The notes under the pieces were generated by a model. That model was given only the letters and a program-made list of their open reading frames with translations, did not search any database and was not told where the DNA came from. Positions 58,332 to 64,000 of a DNA stretch of 64,000 nucleotides are shown in pieces. The stretch's first letter is position 1, and each line of letters starts with the position of its first letter. The position numbers and the translations under genes are program-made. Source of the stretch: Hyphomicrobiales bacterium (lineage in GTDB: Bacteria; Pseudomonadota; Alphaproteobacteria; Rhizobiales; Xanthobacteraceae); the NCBI GenBank assembly GCA_017305535.1, contig JAFKKN010000011.1, forward strand, positions 157,386-221,385. Direction: 5' to 3'.

Positions 58332-59073
58332 GATTCTTCACCTTCAATCGGTCTCGCGTCGCTTCGGCGGACTTCAGGCGCTGCGCGACGTCTCGCTCAC
58401 GGTGAACAAGGGCGAGGTGATCGGCTTGATCGGGCCGAACGGCGCGGGCAAGACCACGCTGGTCAACGTGGTGACGGGTGTGACGCCCGCGACGGCCGGC
58501 ACCGTTACGTTCGATGGTCAGGACATTACCAGGGTGAAAACCTATCGGTCGGCGCGTCTTGGTCTGTCGCGTACATTCCAGATCGTTCAGCCTTTCGCCC
58601 AGTTCAGCGCGCTTGATAACGTCGCGGCGGCCGCGCTGTTTTCGCAGCCGGGTGAGGGCCTGAAGGCGGCGCGTGAAGAAGCACGACGGCATCTGGCGTT
58701 TGTCGGCCTCGAAGCGCAATCCGGGCAGCAGGCGGCAACCTTGACGCTGGCCATGCGCAAGCGGCTTGAGTTGGCGAAAGCGCTGGCGATGCGGCCCAAG
58801 CTCCTGTTTCTCGATGAGGTCAATGCCGGTCTCAACAGCGCCGAGGTCGAGCGTGCGACGGAACTGATCCACCAGCTTGCGGCGGACGGCATCACGATCG
58901 TCATGATCGAGCACCTGATGAAAGTGGTGTTGAATGTCTGTTCGCGCATCGTCGTGCTGCACAACGGACAGTTGATCGCCGATGGTCAGCCGCGCGATGT
59001 GATGACCAATCCCGCGGTGATCGAAGCCTATCTCGGTCAGCAATACGCGCAGAGGGTCGGTGCCCATGGTTGA
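58324..59073 (+). CDS. livG: Liv-type ABC transporter ATP-binding protein (LivG family)
   Basis: ATPase of 249 residues. Walker A GPNGAGKTT, and Walker B LLFLDEVNAGLN with Val in place of the usual Pro after the catalytic Glu. The signature loop reads LTLAMRKRLELAKAL, the degenerate form also seen in the LivG at 12.2-13.0 kb. The C-terminus NPAVIEAYLGQQ is normal. It overlaps livF by eight bases. Confidence 0.91.
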   Translation: MSEILHLQSVSRRFGGLQALRDVSLTVNKGEVIGLIGPNGAGKTTLVNVVTGVTPATAGTVTFDGQDITRVKTYRSARLGLSRTFQIVQPFAQFSALDNVAAAALFSQPGEGLKAAREEARRHLAFVGLEAQSGQQAATLTLAMRKRLELAKALAMRPKLLFLDEVNAGLNSAEVERATELIHQLAADGITIVMIEHLMKVVLNVCSRIVVLHNGQLIADGQPRDVMTNPAVIEAYLGQQYAQRVGAHG

Positions 59074-59809
59074 TCCTTCGGCGGCTGACGCCTTGATCGT
59101 CGAATTGAAAGGCTTGCGCGCCGGCTACGGCGAGATTCAGGTGCTGTGGGGCATCGATCTTGCCGTTCGTAAAGGCGAGATCACCGCGTTGATCGGCTCC
59201 AACGGCGCCGGCAAGACCACCTTGATGCGGGCGCTGTCGGGATTGATCCCGGTTCAGTCCGGGGCCTATCTCTGTGACGGCGAGGATCTCTCGAAAGCGA
59301 CTGCGGCCACGATTCTGTCGCGCGGCATCGTGCATGTGCCGGAAGGCCGGCGTCTGTTCGGCGCCATGAGCGTCGAAGACAATCTGCTGATGGGCGCTTA
59401 TTCGCGTCAGGTGTCCTCATCCGAATTGAAGCGCGATCTCGACCGCGTTTACACCACGTTCCCGAAATTGTTCGAACGCCGTAACCAGGCGTCAGCCACG
59501 CTCTCCGGTGGCGAACAGCAGATGTGCGCGATCGGTCGCGGCCTGATGAGCGCGCCGAAGCTATTGATGGTGGACGAGTTGTCGCTCGGCCTGTCGCCGC
59601 TGCTCGTCGAACAGCTTGTCGCGGCGCTGCGAACATTGAATGCCGAGGGCATGTCGATCCTGCTGGTGGAGCAGGACGTCATCACCGCGCTCGATCTGTG
59701 CCATTCCGCGTTTGTCATGGATATGGGCCGGGTCGTGCGATCTGGCTCCGGACAGGATCTCCTCGCCGATCCGATCATCGGCGAAGCCTATCTGGGCGTG
59801 CTCAAATAG
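59066..59809 (+). CDS. livF: Liv-type ABC transporter ATP-binding protein (LivF family)
   Basis: ATPase of 247 residues from the ATG at 59066; a GTG two codons earlier is an alternative. Walker A GSNGAGKTT, signature LSGGEQQMC, Walker B LLMVDELSLGLSP with Leu in place of Pro. It ends IGEAYLGVLK, and the operon continues with a CnbZ-like gene 53 bases on. Confidence 0.92.
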   Translation: MVDPSAADALIVELKGLRAGYGEIQVLWGIDLAVRKGEITALIGSNGAGKTTLMRALSGLIPVQSGAYLCDGEDLSKATAATILSRGIVHVPEGRRLFGAMSVEDNLLMGAYSRQVSSSELKRDLDRVYTTFPKLFERRNQASATLSGGEQQMCAIGRGLMSAPKLLMVDELSLGLSPLLVEQLVAALRTLNAEGMSILLVEQDVITALDLCHSAFVMDMGRVVRSGSGQDLLADPIIGEAYLGVLK

Positions 59810-59862
59810 ATCTGCGCGCCCATCACCCTTCTTCCCCCGACTGAAAGAGGTAAAGCGTCATC

Positions 59863-60618
59863 ATGACCGAGACTGTTGAACTGCGTGAAGGTGGCTACAG
59901 GTTCATCCCCGGCGTCAGCCAGTATTCCGCCGGTGTCGGTGCCCTGCCGGGCTTTGCCATCGAGCGCGTCCGGTTCGCCAATCCGGTGCCGCTCAAGGAA
60001 GGCTTTGCGCGCGCCGCCGAGATCATCAAGGCCGCGGGACGGCCATTGACCGCTTTTGCCGCCTGCGAGCTGCGCTCGCCGGCGCCGTTCACCGAGAGTG
60101 GCTTCAAGAGCTTCAACGCTGAATACACCCAGTTTCTGGGAGAGTGGGGCCTGTTGAAGGGTGGCGCCAATCCGGTGGCGCGCAGCAACGTTTGCCCGCA
60201 GGTCAATCCGCCGGCGGTGCCGAGTTTCCACGCGTTCTCCTTCACGGTCGCGGCGCCCAATGCGCCGGATTCGTTCGTCGTCGCCGGCAGCGGCGAGGCG
60301 CCGGAAGGCAAGGGTGACTATCGCGAGCATACGATCCGTCTCGGCGATACCAGCCCTGCCGCGATGCAGGAGAAGGCGAAATGGGTCCTCGGCGAAATGG
60401 AGCGCCGCATGGCCGCCTTCGGCGGCAATTGGAGCAAGCTGACCGGCGTACAGCTCTATACCGTGCACGACATTTTCCCGTTCCTTGAAGGCGAGTTGGC
60501 CAAGCGCGGCGTCTTCCGCAACGGTCTGACCTGGCATTTCAACCGGCCGCCGGTGGTCGATCTGGAATACGAAATGGATTGCCGCCGCGTCTTCAACGAG
60601 CGCGTGGTCGAAGTCTGA
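59863..60618 (+). CDS. CnbZ/RidA-like protein, possible aminomuconate-type deaminase
   Basis: A 251-residue protein last in the third Liv operon, with AGAGGTAAAGCG before the ATG. It resembles the family of CnbZ, a 2-amino-5-chloromuconate deaminase, and has RidA-like character; segments such as RSNVCPQVNPPAVPSFHAFS, GDYREHTIRLGD and QLYTVHDIFPF are conserved-looking. There is no signal peptide. RidA-type enzymes hydrolyse enamines or imines. Paired with a transporter, it could act on an imported amino-acid-like or aminoaromatic-derived compound. The family call rests on my recollection and needs a database search; the function is inferred. Confidence 0.6.
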   Translation: MTETVELREGGYRFIPGVSQYSAGVGALPGFAIERVRFANPVPLKEGFARAAEIIKAAGRPLTAFAACELRSPAPFTESGFKSFNAEYTQFLGEWGLLKGGANPVARSNVCPQVNPPAVPSFHAFSFTVAAPNAPDSFVVAGSGEAPEGKGDYREHTIRLGDTSPAAMQEKAKWVLGEMERRMAAFGGNWSKLTGVQLYTVHDIFPFLEGELAKRGVFRNGLTWHFNRPPVVDLEYEMDCRRVFNERVVEV

Positions 60619-60634
60619 TCGCGCGATCGGTGAC

Positions 60635-60676
60635 CCGAGGGCGCAGGCTAGAGATAGCCTGCGCCCTCGGTTTTAG
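60635..60676 (+). terminator. Strong intrinsic terminator of the third Liv operon
   Basis: A perfect 16-base stem, CCGAGGGCGCAGGCTA (60635-60650) with its complement at 60655-60670, closed by a GAGA tetraloop and followed by TTTTAG. It is 17 bases after the CnbZ-like stop and marks the end of the catabolic region. Confidence 0.85.
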
Positions 60677-60737
60677 CGCTGCAGGTCCTCGATGGCGGAG
60701 CCCGCGTCAGCGGGCGAGCTTGCGCAATAGCAGATCG

Positions 60738-61868
60738 CTACAATGCAGCTCTCAGTGCATCCAGTACTTGTTGCTGATCGGAAGTCGACAGACCTGGCGA
60801 GAGCGGCAATCTTACAAGCCTCTCCCATGATCGATCGGTGACTGGAAGATCGCTGTTTGCCCGCCCATAACGCTTGCCGCCAGGCGATGAATGAAGAGGA
60901 ACGTAGTGATACGTTGCCTGAATCCCATCCTTGGCGAAGGCGGCGAGGACGTCTTGGCGCTGCTGTGCGTCGGCCAGCAGAACGTAGTAGATGTGCCCGT
61001 TGTGGGTGCAGTCGATCGGGACGATCGGCCTCCGCAGCCGACCTTGAGCTTCAAGATCGGCCAACCCGGCGTGATAGTTTTCCCACAGCCGGAGTCGCCT
61101 GGTATTGATCGTCTCCGCTTCCTCTAGCTGAGCCCAAAGAAACGCCGCCAGGATTTCGCTAGGCAGGAAGGATGAGCCGACCTCCTGCCAAGTATATTTG
61201 TCGACCTCGCCGCGGAAAAAGCGACTTCGATCCGTGCCTTTTTCCCGGATGATTTCCGCGCGGATTGCCAGGGCGCCATCGTTGACCAGGAGCGCCCCAC
61301 CTTCGCCGGCGATGATATTCTTGGTTTCGTGGAAGCTGTAAGCGCCGAGCGTGCCGATGCTACCGAGTGCGCGCCCCTTGTAGGTCGCGCCGAGCGCCTG
61401 CGCGGCGTCCTCGACGACGGCAAGTTCGTGCCGCCGGGCAATTTCCATGATTGCATCCATCTCGCAGGCTACGCTTGCATAGTGGACCGGGACGATCGCG
61501 CGCGTGCGGGAGGTGATGGCGGCTTCGACCTGTCTTTCGTCGAGGTTCAGGGTATCTTCGCGGATATCGACAAACACCGGAATGCCGCCTCGCAGCACGA
61601 AGGCGTTGGCCGTCGATACAAATGTATATGACGGCATGATGATTTCGTCCCCCGGAGCGATATCCAGGAGGAGAGCTGCCATCTCCAGCGCGGCGGTGCA
61701 GGAATGCGTGAGAAGGGCCCGATTCGTCCCAGTGCGCCGTTCAAGCCACGTATGACATTGCTTGGTGAAGCGGCCATCGCCCGAGAGGCGCTCTTTACAG
61801 GCCTCGGCGACGTAGCTCAGTTCCTTGCCGATCAGGCGTGGCGCGTTAAAGCGAATTTTTGGAGGCAT
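60738..61868 (-). CDS. dTDP-4-amino-4,6-dideoxygalactose transaminase-like (WecE/RffA, DegT family)
   Basis: PLP-dependent sugar aminotransferase of 376 residues from the ATG at 61868. The PLP lysine is Lys183 in YSFHETKNIIAGEGGALL, and the PLP-contact Asp is Asp154 in VVEDAAQALGATYKG. MPSYTFVSTANAFVLRGGIP is characteristic of the WecE branch that makes dTDP-Fuc4N from the dTDP-4-keto sugar. It lies 25 bases downstream of rmlA on the same strand, so the two are probably one operon for a nucleotide sugar used in surface polysaccharide. The intermediate dehydratase (RmlB) is not in the window. Confidence 0.85.
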   Translation of the reverse strand: MPPKIRFNAPRLIGKELSYVAEACKERLSGDGRFTKQCHTWLERRTGTNRALLTHSCTAALEMAALLLDIAPGDEIIMPSYTFVSTANAFVLRGGIPVFVDIREDTLNLDERQVEAAITSRTRAIVPVHYASVACEMDAIMEIARRHELAVVEDAAQALGATYKGRALGSIGTLGAYSFHETKNIIAGEGGALLVNDGALAIRAEIIREKGTDRSRFFRGEVDKYTWQEVGSSFLPSEILAAFLWAQLEEAETINTRRLRLWENYHAGLADLEAQGRLRRPIVPIDCTHNGHIYYVLLADAQQRQDVLAAFAKDGIQATYHYVPLHSSPGGKRYGRANSDLPVTDRSWERLVRLPLSPGLSTSDQQQVLDALRAAL

Positions 61869-61893
61869 TGACTGGATCCACGATGCCGAGTGA

Positions 61894-62772
61894 CTACCGA
61901 CGGTGCCTTTCCGCTTCGGCCGCGACTTCGACGAGATAGTCGCGATACTCGCAGGCGGGAATGTGCGCAAGCACCTCACGAAACCGTTCGAGACTCAGAA
62001 AACCTCTGACGAGTGCGGCCTCCTCAGGACATCCGAGCTTGACGCCTTGGCGGCGTTCGACCGTTTCGATGTAAGCGGACGCCTCCTGCAAAGTGCTGCT
62101 GGTCCCGGCGTCGAGCCATACGAAACCACGGTTCAACCGTCGGACGTGCAGGTCTCCCAGTTGGAGATAAGCTCGATTGATGTCGGTGATTTCCAGTTCG
62201 CCGCGGGTGGACGGCCGAATGGTTTTCGCGATATCGACGACCCGATCATCATAGATGTAGACGCCCGGGACGGCAAAATTAGAACGCGGCTCCTGCGGTT
62301 TTTCCTCGATTGAAATTGCCTTGCCGTCCCGGTCGAATTCGACGACACCATACTGCTGCGGATGCTTGACTTGGTAGGCGAAGATCGCCGCACCTGACCG
62401 AAACTCGGAAATGGCACGTGGAAAGGCATCGCCTCCGAAAAAGATGTTGTCGCCCAGCATGAGAACGACATGCTCGCCGGCAACGAAGTCCTCCGCGATC
62501 AGGAAAGCTTGGCCTATTCCTTCCGGCTTCGGTTGGGTGCGATACTCGATCGCAATACCCCACTGCGTCCCGTCACCAAGCAGAGCTTCGAAGCGGGGAC
62601 GGTCATGAGGGGTGGTGATGATGCAAAATTCCCTGATGCCCGCCGCGATCAGGACCGTCAGGGGATAATAGATCATCGGCTTGTCGTAGACGGCTTGAAG
62701 CTGCTTGCTCGAAACCTTTGACAGTGGGTACAGGCGCGAACCGCTACCGCCCGCCAGAATGATGGCTCTCAT
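61894..62772 (-). CDS. rmlA: Glucose-1-phosphate thymidylyltransferase (RmlA/RfbA)
   Basis: Nucleotidyltransferase of 292 residues that makes dTDP-glucose from glucose-1-phosphate and dTTP. The N-terminus RAIILAGGSGSRLYPLSK is the nucleotide-binding signature, SKQLQAVYDKPMIYYPL and TTPHDRPRFEALLGDGTQWG follow, and VVLMLGDNIFFGGDAF is the catalytic-site segment. I use the ATG at 62772, six codons inside the longest frame, because it gives the family N-terminus. First gene of the pair with the aminotransferase. Confidence 0.93.
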   Translation of the reverse strand: MRAIILAGGSGSRLYPLSKVSSKQLQAVYDKPMIYYPLTVLIAAGIREFCIITTPHDRPRFEALLGDGTQWGIAIEYRTQPKPEGIGQAFLIAEDFVAGEHVVLMLGDNIFFGGDAFPRAISEFRSGAAIFAYQVKHPQQYGVVEFDRDGKAISIEEKPQEPRSNFAVPGVYIYDDRVVDIAKTIRPSTRGELEITDINRAYLQLGDLHVRRLNRGFVWLDAGTSSTLQEASAYIETVERRQGVKLGCPEEAALVRGFLSLERFREVLAHIPACEYRDYLVEVAAEAERHRR

Positions 62773-63101
62773 GCCGTGAGAACGCTCCAATTGCGACAGT
62801 CAACGCACACCAATGCCGCTCGCCCAGCAACCAACACAAGCGGAAAATGGAGAAAACCAGCATAAATGCTGCACCGTACGAAATATAGGAGCGATCGTCG
62901 AATAGCAAGTCAACTCGCGTTTTGAGGACGTTACAACGGTCGATCCGCGTTCGGTCCGGTGCTCATTCCCGCATGCAATTTCATGCGACGTTAGAGTTCG
63001 TCGTATCGATCGTATTGGTAGCTCCGTTTTCGAATTAGCCGTCTCAATGTCTGATCATCACCGAAACTCAAACTTCCAGAGATCAATCTTTGCGCGGTCA
63101 C
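62773..63101. other. AT-rich intergenic gap, no gene seen
   Basis: This 329-base gap precedes rmlA and follows the acyltransferase remnant. It is visibly richer in A and T than the rest of the window. I see no convincing open frame, hairpin or operator; the rmlA promoter is presumably here. Confidence 0.4.
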
Positions 63102-63875
63102 TCATCGATGAATGGCGGAAAATTGTTTGACAATGGTGGTTTCAAAGTGCTTGCCGAAAGCTCTCGACAATGCCATCGCCAAATCATTGACGGGAACCAT
63201 GGCGATCGCTAGGCCGACGCTTACCGCTGCGGTGCACATGCCTGCAAGGAACATCAACCAGGGACTGTTATTCGCCCATAGATAGATGGGCATCCCGACG
63301 GCAAAGATGATCGGCGCGTGTGCTAGATAGAGCGGGAAGGATATCCAACCAAGAAATCTACCAAAGCTGTTTGAAAAGAATTTTGTGGCTGGCTCGCATA
63401 GGATGACGCCAGCAAAGAACAATGACGATCCTACGACCAGTGCAGTATTACCTGGAAGATAAAGCGACAGCGCGGCTCCCAAAATCATCATGAGGGTGCC
63501 GCCAACATTGCTCTGACACTCGATGAAATCGAAGCAACGTGCTAATGCCGAACCTATAACAAACAAAGCGTACCATGGGTTCATGACCAGAAACAAACCG
63601 ATCAGGACACATACAAAAGGCCAATAATACTTCCATTTGATGGTGAACGCCAAAGCAACGACCATAAACGAGCCGATAAGCTCGAAAGACATCGTCCATA
63701 GAGGGCCAGCATACGTTTCATTGCTGTCGTAGTTGAAGAACACATCGAATAACGAAAATTTTAAGAGGTGTGACACCGTCGGATCGAACGGATAGAGACT
63801 AACAAAACGTTTGGGCATCTCGTTCGACGGGAGGATCATTCCGCTGTTGATGAGTAAGCGACAAGGATATCCCAT
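63102..63875 (-). pseudogene. Acyltransferase family 3 (OafA-like) fragment, N-terminus missing
   Basis: A 257-residue open frame made mostly of membrane helices, recognisable as the C-terminal two-thirds of an acyltransferase-3 protein. NYDSNETYAGPLWTMSFELI is the conserved mid-region and FGRFLGWISFPLYLAHAPII the late His-containing segment. The first three or so membrane helices, with the catalytic His of the family, are absent. A TAG stop lies directly before the first ATG, and the other two frames upstream are closed within about 50 bases. It is therefore probably a 5'-truncated or frameshifted gene. Intact relatives O-acetylate surface polysaccharides, fitting the neighbouring sugar genes. 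Confidence 0.65.
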
Positions 63876-64000
63876 CTAGCGTAGAGCGTGACGAAGAGGC
63901 GATGGTGGCACTGTTGTTACGAGCGGGGTGTCAATTTCCATGTCTACGCCTATGCCTGGAGATAGAAGCTTTCATTTGATCGAGGCGGTTGCGGATCGCA
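63876..64000. other. Window end, no gene assigned
   Basis: No open frame of convincing length is seen in these 125 bases on either strand; only short peptides are open before stops. It may be the remains of the acyltransferase N-terminus or the end of another element outside the window. Confidence 0.3.

Noticed and set aside
1..64000. tRNA, rRNA, riboswitch or insertion-sequence transposase genes
   Set aside because: I looked on both strands and found no cloverleaf with conserved T-loop, no rRNA segment, no recognisable riboswitch core and no transposase motif that I could support by eye.

Overview
The window is high-GC DNA from an alphaproteobacterium. Its overall look (abundant HAAT/Liv transporters, many acyl-CoA catabolic paralogues, and intergenic repeats beginning cgtcattgcgag or containing atggccgg..ccggccat) suggests Bradyrhizobium, Rhodopseudomonas or Afipia (Nitrobacteraceae). 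That placement is inference; no rRNA or tRNA gene is visible. Nearly all of the window is a catabolic region built from ABC transporters for small acids, CoA ligases, acyl-CoA dehydrogenases, crotonases and biotin-dependent carboxylases.

Layout. (1) 1-5.9 kb, + strand: a Liv-type ABC transporter (5'-cut binding protein, two permeases, two ATPases) with a ureidoglycolate-lyase-like gene and an ornithine-cyclodeaminase-family gene. (2) 6.1-13.0 kb, - strand: a second complete Liv transporter with a long acyl-CoA synthetase embedded between livG and livH. (3) 13.1-19.6 kb, - strand: acyl-CoA dehydrogenase, carboxylase beta, biotin-carboxylase alpha, enoyl-CoA hydratase and alpha/beta hydrolase, an operon resembling the leucine (Liu) and acyclic-terpene (Atu) pathways. 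(4) 19.8-32.4 kb: divergent gene pairs encoding a DUF35 protein with a thiolase-fold protein, two CoA ligases, crotonases, a transglutaminase-like protein, an acyl-CoA dehydrogenase, FadH and a PECR/DECR-type reductase. (5) 32.7-33.4 kb: a TetR-family regulator. (6) 33.6-46.6 kb, + strand: two acyl-CoA dehydrogenases, a GST, an AraC regulator, a beta-keto acid cleavage enzyme, two CoA ligases, a second carboxylase pair and another crotonase. (7) 46.7-54.2 kb: an AraC regulator, two Baeyer-Villiger monooxygenases flanking a MetX-like hydrolase, a GlcG/HbpS protein and a crotonase. (8) 54.2-60.7 kb: a LysR regulator divergent from a third complete Liv transporter, which is followed by a CnbZ/RidA-like gene and a strong terminator. 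(9) 60.7-64 kb: polysaccharide genes (a WecE-like aminotransferase, RmlA and a truncated acyltransferase) in visibly more AT-rich DNA, probably the edge of a surface-polysaccharide locus.

The most interesting signal is regulatory. Seven copies of one palindrome, consensus TCTAACA-NN-TGTTAGA (core CTAAC-N4-GTTAG), lie in six promoter regions between 13.07 and 31.56 kb, four of them divergent. Together they cover every operon in blocks 2 to 4. The single TetR gene at 32.66-33.41 kb, beside the last site, is the obvious candidate repressor. The implied regulon takes up an acid, activates it to a CoA thioester, dehydrogenates it, carboxylates it, hydrates it and cleaves it.

I see no classical 3-hydroxyacyl-CoA dehydrogenase and no thiolase with its catalytic cysteines in the window. 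Carbon-carbon cleavage may instead use a retro-aldolase (thiolase fold plus DUF35, as in Ltp2-ChsH2), the carboxylase route or the beta-keto acid cleavage enzyme. The substrate is unknown; a branched or alicyclic acid is the most natural guess.
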